From contig ONLK01000015.1 of assembly GCA_900318615.1 (NCBI GenBank), positions 1 through 36,354 of the forward strand: a stretch of 36,354 nucleotides of DNA, in the 5' to 3' direction. The translations under genes were made by a program, and so were the position numbers. Within the stretch, counting starts at the first letter, position 1. Each line of letters begins with the position of its first letter. Below are positions 13,799-22,349 of this stretch, piece after piece. This stretch comes from an uncultured Eubacteriales bacterium. Its GTDB lineage: Bacteria > Bacillota > Clostridia > Lachnospirales > Lachnospiraceae. The notes under the pieces are model-generated. The model saw only the letters and a program-made list of their open reading frames with translations, did no database searches and was not told where the DNA came from.

Positions 13799-15211
13799 TC
13801 AGCCTATGCTGCCCTTCATTTCAAGACGGATCAGATTGTTCATCTCGGCCGCGTACTCCAGCGGAAGTTCCTTGGAAACATTGTCCGCGAAGCCGCTGAC
13901 GATCATCGCACGTGCGTCCTCCTCGGAAAGTCCGCGGGACATCAGATAGAAGACAGCCTCATCACTGATACGTCCTATTTTTGCTTCGTGGCCGACATCC
14001 GCGTCCTTTGTGCGGACATCCATGGCCGGAATTGTATCCGACCGGGAAATATCATCCAGCATCAGGGACTGGCAGGATACGGTGGATTTTGCATGTTTTG
14101 CCTGCGGCAGGATCTGAACGCTGCTGCGGTAGGTACTGACGCCGCCGCTCTTGGAAATTGATTTCGTGTTGATGACGGAAGTCGTGTCCGGCGCACCATG
14201 AACTACCTTCATGCCGGTGTCCAGGTTCTGCCCGTGACCGGCAAAGGTGATGCCGGTAAACTCCATGTGCGCGCCCTTCCCGTTCAGAATTGTCATCGGA
14301 TACAGATAGGAAACATGGCTTCCGAAGGAACCGGAAACCCATTCCATACGGCCTCCCTCATCGACAATGGCACGCTTGGTGTTCAGATTGTACATGTTCT
14401 TCGACCAGTTTTCAATGGTTGAATAGCGAAGGCGGGCGTTTTTGCCGACAAACAGCTCTACGCAGCCGGCATGCAGATTGGCGACATTGTATTTCGGGGC
14501 ACTGCAGCCTTCAATGAAATGAAGATCCGCTCCCTCATCTACAATAATCAGCGTATGCTCAAACTGTCCGGCTCCCGGTGCATTCAGGCGGAAGTACGAC
14601 TGAAGCGGGATGTCCACTCTGACCCCCTTCGGGACATATACGAAGGACCCGCCGGACCATACGGCGCCGTGCAAGGCGGCAAATTTATGGTCGGTGGGCG
14701 GCACCAGATGCATGAAATGATCCCGGATCATCTGTTCGTAAGGGCCGTGCATGGCGCTCTCCAGGTCCGTATAGACAACGCCCTGTCTGGCCACCTCATC
14801 TTTCACATTATGATAAACCAGCTCGGAATCATACTGAGCTCCGACACCGGCCAGAGACTCACGCTCTGCCTGCGGGATACCGAGCTTTTCGAACGTATTC
14901 TTGATGTCGTCCGGGACGTCGGACCATTTCGCGCTCATCCTGGACTTGGAACGCACGTAGGTGACAATCCGGTTCATATCCAGTCCGTCGATCGAGGGGC
15001 CCCAGTCCGGGATGGATTTGCGGTTATATATTTCCAGCGATTTCATACGCAGGTCATGCATCCACTGCGGATCATTCTTTTCGTTCGAAATCTGTTCCAC
15101 GATCTCCGGATCCAGACCTTCGTCAACGCGGTAAAAATCCTCCGCCTTCTCTTCATATCTGAAATCGTAGAGGCTTCTGTCGACATCCTCTATGTATGTT
15201 TTTTCTTTCAT
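13799..15211 (-). CDS. sufB: SufB, Fe-S scaffold complex subunit
   Basis: A 470-residue SufB, the usual family length, strongly conserved. Landmarks are LYDFRYEEKAEDFYRVDEGL at the start, VPKGVRVDIPLQSYFRLN, HFIEGCSAPKYNVANLHAG (with the conserved cysteine), the MEWVSGSFGSHVSYLYPM strand, and the C-terminal KIGRISDEAVFYLMSRGLSE. The ATG at 15211 is chosen over an upstream one at 15253, because AAGGA lies 8 bases before it and the longer version would overlap sufC. It starts only 4 bases after the sufC stop, so translation is probably coupled. Confidence 0.97.
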   Translation of the reverse strand: MKEKTYIEDVDRSLYDFRYEEKAEDFYRVDEGLDPEIVEQISNEKNDPQWMHDLRMKSLEIYNRKSIPDWGPSIDGLDMNRIVTYVRSKSRMSAKWSDVPDDIKNTFEKLGIPQAERESLAGVGAQYDSELVYHNVKDEVARQGVVYTDLESAMHGPYEQMIRDHFMHLVPPTDHKFAALHGAVWSGGSFVYVPKGVRVDIPLQSYFRLNAPGAGQFEHTLIIVDEGADLHFIEGCSAPKYNVANLHAGCVELFVGKNARLRYSTIENWSKNMYNLNTKRAIVDEGGRMEWVSGSFGSHVSYLYPMTILNGKGAHMEFTGITFAGHGQNLDTGMKVVHGAPDTTSVINTKSISKSGGVSTYRSSVQILPQAKHAKSTVSCQSLMLDDISRSDTIPAMDVRTKDADVGHEAKIGRISDEAVFYLMSRGLSEEDARAMIVSGFADNVSKELPLEYAAEMNNLIRLEMKGSIG

Positions 15212-15215
15212 TTTA

Positions 15216-15977
15216 TTAATCCTTCTGCGCTGCTGCCTGCTCGTATTTCTCAAAACCGTTCTCGTTGATATCGTCGATCATCGATGCGTCTCCCTCCGCG
15301 ATAATCTTACCGTTCACGAGAACATGCGTTTTATCTGCGTGCAGTGCTTCCAGAATTCTGGTTGCATGGGTAATGATAAGCAGGGATTTATCTCCTGATT
15401 TCATGAATTCGCGGACGCCCTCGGAAACGGTTCGCACGGCATCGACATCCAGACCGGAATCAGTCTCATCAAGGATGGCAAACTGCGGATTGAGCATCAG
15501 AAGCTGCAGAATTTCCGCTTTCTTTTTCTCGCCGCCGGAAAATCCGACGTTCAGTTCACGCTCGGCATAGGAGGGATCCATGTCCAGTATTTTCATTTTT
15601 TCCTGCAGCTCTTTTCGAAACTGAAGGTACAGGATGCGTTTTCCGGAAACCTGCTCTTTGGCGCTTCGGATGAAGCTGAACAATGTTACGCCGGGAACCT
15701 CGATCGGGTTCTGGAAGGAATAGAACATACCCATTTTGGCACGCTTGTCCACGGACTCACCGGTTACGTCCTGCCCCTTGAAAAAGATCTGTCCGTCGGT
15801 AACCTTGTACTGCGGATGGCCCATGATGGCGTTGCCGAGTGTTGATTTTCCGGCACCGTTCGGTCCCATCAGCACATGTACTTCGCCTGCGCCTATGGTA
15901 AGGTCAACTCCGTGAAGAATTTTCTTGCCGTCAGCCTTTACCTTCAGGCCGCGGACATCCAATAACTGCTCTGACAT
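15216..15977 (-). CDS. sufC: SufC, Fe-S assembly ATPase
   Basis: A 253-residue ABC-type ATPase that powers the SufBC2D scaffold. Walker A is GPNGAGKS (residues 38-45), the signature is VGFSGGEKKKAEILQ, and Walker B with the following Glu is FAILDETDSGLDVDA. The ATG at 15977 has AGGAGG 5 bases upstream and gives the usual length; the in-frame ATG at 16022 has no RBS. It is the first gene of the operon; the promoter is at 16095-16123. Confidence 0.97.
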   Translation of the reverse strand: MSEQLLDVRGLKVKADGKKILHGVDLTIGAGEVHVLMGPNGAGKSTLGNAIMGHPQYKVTDGQIFFKGQDVTGESVDKRAKMGMFYSFQNPIEVPGVTLFSFIRSAKEQVSGKRILYLQFRKELQEKMKILDMDPSYAERELNVGFSGGEKKKAEILQLLMLNPQFAILDETDSGLDVDAVRTVSEGVREFMKSGDKSLLIITHATRILEALHADKTHVLVNGKIIAEGDASMIDDINENGFEKYEQAAAQKD

Positions 15978-16057
15978 AACATCCTCCTGATGCAATTCTG
16001 ATATCTGTTCAGCATTTTTCACTGTTGTCTGTAGTTTTCTGATAATTGTGCGCTTTT

Positions 16058-16082
16058 AATTCCAAGTAAAATAGTAGGATTT
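16058..16082. promoter_or_regulatory. Candidate Rrf2/IscR-like operator in the suf leader
   Basis: A 25-bp imperfect palindrome (9 of 12 pairs match) with half-sites AATTCCAAGTA and TAGTAGGATTT lies just downstream of the suf -10 box. A repressor there would clear the promoter poorly. Assignment to an Rrf2/IscR-type iron-sulfur sensor rests on position and the CC...GG, AT-centred form; no such regulator gene is in the window. Confidence 0.45.
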
Positions 16083-16094
16083 CAACGCTAGATA

Positions 16095-16123
16095 ATAGTA
16101 TGATAAAAGCTGCTTCTTGTCAA
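16095..16123 (-). promoter_or_regulatory. suf: Sigma-A promoter of the suf operon
   Basis: On the minus strand a perfect TTGACA (16123-16118) lies 17 bases from TACTAT (16100-16095). The -35 box overlaps the stop codon of the upstream YbaK-PfkB gene. Confidence 0.85.
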
Positions 16124-17550
16124 GCGTTTTCCGGCGGAAAGCCGCCCGGCTGCAGCCCGAATTCAGACGGAAGAAAACGTGGGCATACATTTTCCTTGGT
16201 GGCAATGGCAGAGGATGCGAGCCTTGTTCCGATGACGCAGGATTCCCTCAGCGTTTTTCCATAGGTAAGACCGATCGCTACTCCTGCAAAAAAAGCATCG
16301 CCGGCTCCGGTTGTATCGGCCACGCGTACCGAAGGTGCCGGACAGATGCCGCACCCTCCGTCCTTGTCCGCGTACACGGCGCCCTGCGCGCCGAGGGTTA
16401 CCACCATCTTCGGGAACTGTGCCATCTCTATCTTGTGACTGATAATACGCATCAGATCCTCCGGTACCGTGGCGGAATAATCTTCCGAAAACAGAAGTCC
16501 AGCCTCCTCACGGTTGCACACGACACAGTCGGTCCGTTTCATGAAATCCCGCCGCTCCAGTGCGATGGACATGTTTGAAACCGCCGCATACACCTTTTTT
16601 CCGTATCGGTCAGCCAGCTCGAAAATCTTCTTCAGCAGCGGCGGATCCATATCGATCTCAACCACCACGCTGTCCGCACCGCCAATGATTTCATCCCCCC
16701 GGTCTTTCAGAACCTGGGAAAGATCACTCAGATCCGGGCGGGAAGATATGGAGGCGGCTACATCGCCGTCCTTGTTAAAAATCGCGAGCCAGATTCCCAG
16801 TCCGTTTTCGCGGCGCAGAATGTAGTCTGTATTGATCTGATGCCGCTTCAGCTTTTCAATGATATCCGTGCCCGCCGACGTGTTATCTACCACCGAAACA
16901 TACGTCGGCCGAAGTTCTACATTTCCGATATCCTCCACAATGTTGCGGCTCACGCCGCCGTGCGTCTGCAGTACGCGTCCGGCGTTGCGTCCGTCCGGAA
17001 TCATCTGGGAAAGCGGATATCCCTTAATATCCATAAATGCGGCACCGAAAACAACAATCCCGTTTCTCCGTCGGGTTTCTTCCTGCCATCCTCTGGTCAC
17101 ATCGACCCATTCCCTGCAGGAAGAAAATTTTTCCAGCTCCGGAATGGTCAGTTTTACGGCACTGTGATCGCTGCCGGCTGCCGGATAGACGAAATCGAAC
17201 CGTTTCAGCGATTCGTCCAGATACACGGCAACGCCCGGTCTGACGGCAAAGGGGCACACGCCTCCCGGCGCATGGCCCACCGCCTCTTCCACCTGTTCCG
17301 TCGGAATCATTTTTGCCTTCTGATGAAACGTATCCTTGAACCTGCGGTTATCGGTTCTGGCATCTCCGGCCATGACAATCACAATCGGATGACCGTCAAC
17401 GTAAAAAGCCATTGTCTTGGCAATCTGCTTCGGCTCACATCCAACGTCCTCCGCCGCCTCTTCCACGGTAGCGCTGCTCTGCTCAAATGTAAGAATCTTA
17501 TCGTCCGCTCCTGCCTGTGCAAAAAACTGTTTTACATTTTCAAAAGACAT
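16120..17550 (-). CDS. YbaK-like deacylase domain fused to a PfkB-family sugar kinase
   Basis: A single uninterrupted 476-residue frame carries two enzymes. Residues 1 to about 155 form a YbaK/ProX-type domain (QIAKTMAFYVDGHPIVIVMAGD, GHAPGGVCPFAV), which in relatives removes mischarged amino acids from tRNA. From about residue 165, NGIVVFGAAFMDIKG starts a PfkB kinase, with GGVSRNIVEDIG (substrate side) and the ATP/anion-hole motif DTTGAGDAFFAG with its catalytic Asp. The order and tight linker (VDVTRGWQEETRRR) suggest fusion of two neighbouring genes. The kinase resembles the nucleoside/pseudouridine kinase side of the family, but the substrate is unproven. The ATG at 17550 has AAAGGAG at good spacing. 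Its stop codon overlaps the suf promoter. Confidence 0.88.
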   Translation of the reverse strand: MSFENVKQFFAQAGADDKILTFEQSSATVEEAAEDVGCEPKQIAKTMAFYVDGHPIVIVMAGDARTDNRRFKDTFHQKAKMIPTEQVEEAVGHAPGGVCPFAVRPGVAVYLDESLKRFDFVYPAAGSDHSAVKLTIPELEKFSSCREWVDVTRGWQEETRRRNGIVVFGAAFMDIKGYPLSQMIPDGRNAGRVLQTHGGVSRNIVEDIGNVELRPTYVSVVDNTSAGTDIIEKLKRHQINTDYILRRENGLGIWLAIFNKDGDVAASISSRPDLSDLSQVLKDRGDEIIGGADSVVVEIDMDPPLLKKIFELADRYGKKVYAAVSNMSIALERRDFMKRTDCVVCNREEAGLLFSEDYSATVPEDLMRIISHKIEMAQFPKMVVTLGAQGAVYADKDGGCGICPAPSVRVADTTGAGDAFFAGVAIGLTYGKTLRESCVIGTRLASSAIATKENVCPRFLPSEFGLQPGGFPPENA

Positions 17551-17636
17551 TTTATACTCCTTTGTATTGTTGAATTTCACGTACTTTGACGGCGGCTTTG
17601 TCACGAAGTTTGCCCGGTTATCTTTGCGTCCTGGGC

Positions 17637-18413
17637 TTAATTGCCCGTTTCTTCCTCCGGATCTTTCAGCTGGAGCAGATATTTAGCAAACTCACGTCCG
17701 AGGTCCTGATGCTTTGAATTTACGACAATTCCCAGTATCGGCTTTTTCGCTGCCGGCTGCAGGTACTGATACTTTTTACTTCCGGAAAGATCGATACCGC
17801 AGGCGGCTTTTTCCGTTTCAGCATCCGTCCCGCCGGTGCTCTCCCCGGAAGCTGCCGGCTCCGTCTGTGTTCCGCCCGTTTCAAACGTCCGCAGTCTGGG
17901 ACCGAGTTCTTTCAGCTCCTCCTTTGTAAAAACATCCTCCAGATTGACGAAAGTGCCATAGGAGGCAAGTTCCTTGAATTTTTCTTCCGGGGCGATAACA
18001 GCATCCAGTGTTCCTGCCTGAATGTATACGGTCAGCTTAACCGTGGCGTTTGAATTTCCCTCCGGATAATTATCATCGAGGACAACGCTTCCGACGTATC
18101 CTTCCTTTTCAAAGATTTCCTGAAGATCATTCTGGCAGGCTGCCGCCATCTCATCATCCAGGTCTTCCTCCAGTACCGCCACATCCAGTATGGTTTTCTG
18201 CTTCGGATTGAAAACTGCCGCCATCACAGCGATCACCAGAACAGCGGCGATGGCCAGGATCACCACCGTTTTCAGATAATAGTCCCTGAAATACTGCCTG
18301 CGCTGCTGATGGTTCATGTCGTGCCATTTCTGTTTTTCCGTTTTCTTTTCCGGCTTTTTATAGAAATCTGAATCATCGTCCAGCGCTGTATGCTTAAACC
18401 GCTCAGGATCCAT
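17637..18413 (-). CDS. Membrane-anchored protein of unknown function
   Basis: A 258-residue protein I cannot name. A charged cytoplasmic N-terminus (about 45 residues) leads to one transmembrane helix (TVVILAIAAVLVIAVMAAVF, about residues 49-68). An external domain follows. Its strands ILDVAVLEEDLD, LTVYIQAGTLDAVIAPEEKFKEL and LGIVVNSKHQDLGREFAKYLLQL look like part of a solute-binding-protein fold, interrupted by a Gly/Thr/Glu-rich loop (GGTQTEPAASGESTGGTDAE). The start is firm (AAAGGAG upstream). It lies 86 bases upstream of the YbaK-PfkB gene on the same strand. Confidence 0.75.
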   Translation of the reverse strand: MDPERFKHTALDDDSDFYKKPEKKTEKQKWHDMNHQQRRQYFRDYYLKTVVILAIAAVLVIAVMAAVFNPKQKTILDVAVLEEDLDDEMAAACQNDLQEIFEKEGYVGSVVLDDNYPEGNSNATVKLTVYIQAGTLDAVIAPEEKFKELASYGTFVNLEDVFTKEELKELGPRLRTFETGGTQTEPAASGESTGGTDAETEKAACGIDLSGSKKYQYLQPAAKKPILGIVVNSKHQDLGREFAKYLLQLKDPEEETGN

Positions 18414-18608
18414 AATGCCTGCTCCTTTCCTACCCTTTCGACAGCTTCCCGAAGAATGCGATACACCTATTTTAATATAGAAAATGTATACGGCAAGGAA
18501 TTATTTGTAAAATAAGGTAAATCTAAGGATACAAAACCGGGCGGCCGGCGGGGAAGGAATGCCGTCTGCCGAAAGAATATAAAGAATACTGTCAGTTGGA
18601 AAAAAGAA

Positions 18609-18637
18609 TTGTGTTTGAGCGTAATATTCACTATAAT
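18609..18637 (+). promoter_or_regulatory. glyA: Promoter of glyA
   Basis: TTGTGT (18609-18614) and a perfect TATAAT (18632-18637) are 17 bases apart. This gives a leader of about 95 bases. The rest of the 327-bp gap 18414-18740 is AT-rich with no other clear element apart from the hairpin at 18701-18716. Confidence 0.75.
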
Positions 18638-18700
18638 ATAGGACAATCGGGGCAAAAACAGAAAAACTTTATTCCCGGTTCCTGTAAGTGCCAGTTAGTC

Positions 18701-18716
18701 ATGGCTTTCCAGCCAT
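18701..18716 (+). other. Small hairpin in the glyA leader
   Basis: ATGGCT-TTCC-AGCCAT, flanked by GTC and GAC that could extend it with a bulge, lies 24 bases before the glyA ATG. It has no T-run and no recognisable riboswitch core. Confidence 0.4.
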
Positions 18717-18740
18717 CAGACCCCAGAAAAGGAGACGGAT

Positions 18741-19994
18741 ATGTACAGTGATTTAATGGATACCATCGGATACGTTCTCAGTACGGACCCGGAAGTCGGC
18801 AATGCCATGGAGGAGGAACTGAAACGTCAGCGCGACAACATTGAGCTGATCGCTTCCGAAAATATTGTTTCCCCGGCTGTCATGGCTGCCATGGGCAGTG
18901 TTTTAACCAACAAATATGCGGAAGGTCTTCCGGCACACCGCTATTACGGAGGATGCCAGTATGTCGATATCGTTGAGGATATCGCCCGCGACCGCGCGTG
19001 CCGTCTGTTTGGCGCCGAACACGCCAACGTTCAGCCGCATTCCGGCGCTCAGGCGAACACGGCTGTTTATTTTGCTCTTCTTAAGCCTGGCGATAAAATC
19101 ATGGGAATGAACCTTTCCGAGGGCGGACATCTGACCCACGGAAGTCCTGTCAATATCTCCGGAACCTATTTCCAGTCGGTTTTCTACGGAGTTAATCCCG
19201 AGACCGGCCTCATCGATTACGATCAGGTTATGGAAATCGCGATGAAGGAAAAGCCGAAAATCATCGTAGCCGGGGCAAGCGCTTATCCCCGCGTCATTGA
19301 TTTTAAGAAATTCCGCGAGGCTGCCGATGCCTGCGGAGCTTATCTGATGGTGGATATGGCTCACATCGCCGGGCTGGTAGCAGCCGGGCTTCATCCGAAT
19401 CCAATAGAATATGCCGATGTCGTGACGACCACCACCCACAAAACTCTCCGGGGTCCGCGCGGCGGCATGATCCTGTGCAGGGAGGATCTTGCGAAAACCA
19501 TTGACAAGGCTGTATTCCCCGGTACGCAGGGCGGACCCTTAATGCATGTCATTGCGGCGAAGGCTGTCTGCTTCGGAGAAGCCTTAAAACCGGAATTCAA
19601 AACCTACGCGCAGGGCATCCTTGACAATGCGCAGGCTCTGTCTTCCGGTCTTCTGAAAAGAGGTATCAGGCTTGTATCCGGCGGCACCGACAATCATCTG
19701 ATGCTGGTGGATCTGTCCGGTCTGGACCTTACCGGGAAGGATCTTCAGAATAACCTGGATCTTATCCACATCACGGCGAATAAGAATACGGTGCCGGGTG
19801 AAAAACGAAGCCCGTTCAAAACCTCCGGTCTTCGTCTGGGTACTCCGGCGGTCACCACCCGCGGCATGAAGCCGGAGGATATGGATGTCATTGCAGAATG
19901 CATCGCCGACTCCATCCATGATTTCGAGGGAACCAGAGACGAATCCCTGAAGAAGGTGCAGGCCCTCACAGCCAAATACCCGCTGTACGAATAA
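18741..19994 (+). CDS. glyA: Serine hydroxymethyltransferase
   Basis: A 417-residue PLP enzyme that interconverts serine and glycine, loading one-carbon units onto tetrahydrofolate. Landmarks are [20 protein letters not shown] near the N-terminus, YYGGCQYVD, the cofactor lysine in [14 protein letters not shown] (about residue 233), and [13 protein letters not shown]. The length is normal. The start is fixed by AAAAGGAGACGG just before ATG. It is transcribed alone on the plus strand, with its own promoter and a strong terminator, between minus-strand neighbours. Confidence 0.98.
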   Translation: MYSDLMDTIGYVLSTDPEVGNAMEEELKRQRDNIELIASENIVSPAVMAAMGSVLTNKYAEGLPAHRYYGGCQYVDIVEDIARDRACRLFGAEHANVQPHSGAQANTAVYFALLKPGDKIMGMNLSEGGHLTHGSPVNISGTYFQSVFYGVNPETGLIDYDQVMEIAMKEKPKIIVAGASAYPRVIDFKKFREAADACGAYLMVDMAHIAGLVAAGLHPNPIEYADVVTTTTHKTLRGPRGGMILCREDLAKTIDKAVFPGTQGGPLMHVIAAKAVCFGEALKPEFKTYAQGILDNAQALSSGLLKRGIRLVSGGTDNHLMLVDLSGLDLTGKDLQNNLDLIHITANKNTVPGEKRSPFKTSGLRLGTPAVTTRGMKPEDMDVIAECIADSIHDFEGTRDESLKKVQALTAKYPLYE

Positions 19995-20007
19995 AGCCGG
20001 CCACCGG

Positions 20008-20165
20008 TATGGACACACAAATGAACACATAACACAGGCACACAAACAGACACATAAAACAGACGAAAAACAGACATAAAAGCATAAAACAGACGCACAT
20101 ACACCGCCGGAGTGGGCATTATGACCCGGAAAAGCCTCCGGGCGGGTGTATGTGCGTCTTTCTTT
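20008..20165 (+). terminator. glyA terminator preceded by an A/C-rich, G-poor stretch
   Basis: AGACGCACATACACC (20091-20105) pairs perfectly with GGTGTATGTGCGTCT (20145-20159) around an inner GC-rich hairpin, followed by TTCTTTT. Between the glyA stop and the stem, about 80 bases are almost G-free and repeat ACA/ATAAAACAGAC motifs. Such composition resembles a Rho-loading site, though this is only suggestive. I see no gene in 19995-20253. Confidence 0.85.
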
Positions 20166-20253
20166 TCTCATATCCGTTTGTCACCAGGCCGCCGAATGAA
20201 TCCCCCGCGCTCTTTCCGGTGCATTTTCCGGACTGCGGGATCGGTCATCCCTC

Positions 20254-20832
20254 TTATTCCCGGCAGGTTTTTATAAATCTGTGCTTTCCATTCCTGCTTT
20301 CATAAATGCGGATTTCACAGTTGTGCGGATGAGGCCGCCATACAATGCCATTTTTTCTGTCTTCCATATAGCCGCACAGGGCACGGATGATTCCTCCGTG
20401 GCAGGTGACCAGAACATTATCATAGTCTTTCTTTTCCAGCTGTGAAAGAAAGTCCGAGCTTCGCCGTACCATCGATGCGACCGGCTCTACGGTTTTTGGA
20501 GCGGGAAATATTTCCGGCAGTGCCCAGTAGGCGGTCATGGCCGGTCCGAGCGCGTAGTATTTCTTTAACTCGTATCTTCCAAAATCTACTTCTATCAAAC
20601 GATCATCAATGATGATATCCTTTATGTCTGCGCCGCCAATGATCGAAGCTGTTGTCACCGCCCGCTTCAGCGGGCTGGAATAAACTGCGTCAAATTTAAT
20701 GTCGCCTATTCTGGCGCGGGCGGCCTTTGCCTGCTCAATCCCGCGCTGATTGAGCGGTGCGTCTGTGCGCCCCTGCATCAGCTTGTTCTTATTGTAATCC
20801 GTCTGTCCGTGTCTGGTAATCCATATGTTCAT
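20254..20832 (-). CDS. Histidine phosphatase family protein
   Basis: A 192-residue phosphoglycerate-mutase-like phosphatase. The phosphate-accepting histidine is in ITRHGQTDYN near the N-terminus, followed by MQGRTDAPLNQRGIEQA, the SSPLKRAVTTA loop, and the second catalytic histidine in VTCHGGIIRAL. The substrate is not deducible. The ATG at 20832 is preferred for fitting the family N-terminus; a GTG at 20844 is an alternative and the RBS (AAAGG) is oddly spaced for either. It starts 29 bases after the MATE exporter stop, so the two probably form an operon. Confidence 0.88.
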   Translation of the reverse strand: MNIWITRHGQTDYNKNKLMQGRTDAPLNQRGIEQAKAARARIGDIKFDAVYSSPLKRAVTTASIIGGADIKDIIIDDRLIEVDFGRYELKKYYALGPAMTAYWALPEIFPAPKTVEPVASMVRRSSDFLSQLEKKDYDNVLVTCHGGIIRALCGYMEDRKNGIVWRPHPHNCEIRIYESRNGKHRFIKTCRE

Positions 20833-20861
20833 TCCGATGTTCACCTTTCACAAATAAAACG

Positions 20862-22250
20862 TCAGACTCCGTGTCTGTCTATTTCTGCTTCTTTATTTCG
20901 GACCGGCTCGCCCAGCTTTTTTTCAATTCGCCGGATAACGTGAAAGAAGCTGAACATAGAAAAAATTCCTGCAGCCACCCAGGCAGCTGCATCACCGGCT
21001 ACCGCCAGAGCATAACTGTGTTTTGCCATGGAAATGTAAGCCATGATGAACCGTGCCGCCAGTTCTACAACGCCGCACAGCATGGGAAGAAGTGAGTAGC
21101 CGCAGCCCTGCATGGTGTTTCTGTTGATGAAAATCATGCACAGCGGAATGAAAAAAGCCACGCTTACGTAAATGTACGGATACTCCCATTTCAGCATGGC
21201 GGCCATGTCCACATCGCCGGCAAAGAACAGACGGGAAAACTGCGGAAGAAAGAGAATTTCTGCTGCCGCTGCCGCTACGGAATAGGCCGCCAGAATCAGC
21301 ATCGCCTTAAACACGCCTTCCCGGATGCGTCTTATTTTCTGTGCGCCGTAGTTCTGACCGGCATAGGTTGTCATGCTGACGCCCATGGAAACAATTCCCT
21401 GCGTAAAAAGGTTCTGGACCTTCGAGGCTGCCGTAAAGGCGCTGATTGCCGTTGACCCGAACAGGTTGATGGAGGTCTGCATAATCATGGTTCCGCTGGC
21501 TGTAATGGCAAACTGAAGCGCCATCGGAACACCGACCTGCATCTGCTTCCTGCTCTCGCCTTTATCCAGATACCAGTCTGTTTTCAGAGGGCGAAGCAGG
21601 GGAATCTTCATATAAATATAAAGGAAGGTAAGCAGTGCCGCCGCTCCCTGGGATATGACCGTAGCCCAGGCAGCTCCCGCTACCCCTTTTCGCATGCCTA
21701 CCGTAAAGGCAAGGTCCAGCACAATATTCAGGCACGCCGAAAATATCAGAAAATACAGCGGCACCTGGCTGTTCCCGACCGAGCGCAGATACGAAGTAAA
21801 AAGGTTGTAAAAAATGGAAACCGCACAGCCGACGCAGATAATCGAAATATACGTATAGGCATCCTGGAAAATGTCCTCCGGCGTGTTCATCAGCCGCAGC
21901 AGAGGCTTCATCGAAAGAAGACTGACCGCCGTCATGACGATGGTGACAAATATCGAAAGAATAATGCCATTCGCAACGCTGTGCCGCACCTTCCGCTCAT
22001 CGCCGGCGCCGTAGGCCTGGGAGGTAATCACGGTAAAACCGCCCGTCAGCCCCGTGGCAAATCCGAGGATCAGAAACATGATGGTTCCCGTGGATCCGAC
22101 GGCGGCCAGTGCCTTCGCACTGACATACCGGCCGACAATGATCGTGTCCACCATATTGTAAAACTGCTGAAATACATTGCCTAAAAACACCGGAAGCACA
22201 AACCGGAGAAGCTTCGGAATAATGCTCCCTTCTGTCATATCATAATCCAT
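20862..22250 (-). CDS. MATE-family multidrug/toxin exporter
   Basis: A 462-residue polytopic membrane protein with about twelve helices in two similar halves. The start MTEGSIIPKLLRFVLPVFLGNVFQQFYNMVDTI is characteristic of the DinF/NorM-like MATE branch. The middle SINLFGSTAISAFTAASKVQNL and GQNYGAQKIRRIREG also fit. It should use a sodium or proton gradient to export cationic compounds; the actual substrate is unknown. The ATG at 22250 is preferred, with AGGAG 8 bases upstream, over 22286, which has no RBS. Confidence 0.93.
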   Translation of the reverse strand: MDYDMTEGSIIPKLLRFVLPVFLGNVFQQFYNMVDTIIVGRYVSAKALAAVGSTGTIMFLILGFATGLTGGFTVITSQAYGAGDERKVRHSVANGIILSIFVTIVMTAVSLLSMKPLLRLMNTPEDIFQDAYTYISIICVGCAVSIFYNLFTSYLRSVGNSQVPLYFLIFSACLNIVLDLAFTVGMRKGVAGAAWATVISQGAAALLTFLYIYMKIPLLRPLKTDWYLDKGESRKQMQVGVPMALQFAITASGTMIMQTSINLFGSTAISAFTAASKVQNLFTQGIVSMGVSMTTYAGQNYGAQKIRRIREGVFKAMLILAAYSVAAAAAEILFLPQFSRLFFAGDVDMAAMLKWEYPYIYVSVAFFIPLCMIFINRNTMQGCGYSLLPMLCGVVELAARFIMAYISMAKHSYALAVAGDAAAWVAAGIFSMFSFFHVIRRIEKKLGEPVRNKEAEIDRHGV

Positions 22251-22294
22251 ACATCCTGCTCCTGACTGAGAATCGTAATCATTCAAACAGGTGT

Positions 22295-22322
22295 ATTGTA
22301 CTCTTTTTATCCGAAAGGTCCA
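22295..22322 (-). promoter_or_regulatory. Candidate promoter of the MATE operon
   Basis: On the minus strand TGGACC (22322-22317) and TACAAT (22300-22295) are 16 bases apart, in the gap after sbcC. The -10 is good and the -35 is weak. Confidence 0.45.
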
Positions 22323-22349
22323 TAGCCAATTTACTGAATCCGGATATTT

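Noticed and set aside
18638-18740. Riboswitch in the glyA leader
   Set aside because: The leader is only about 95 bases with one 6-bp hairpin. It shows no recognisable glycine, SAM or THF riboswitch core and no leader terminator.
19995-20253. Small gene after glyA
   Set aside because: Open frames here are low-complexity reflections of the A/C-rich stretch and terminator; none has an RBS or protein-like composition.
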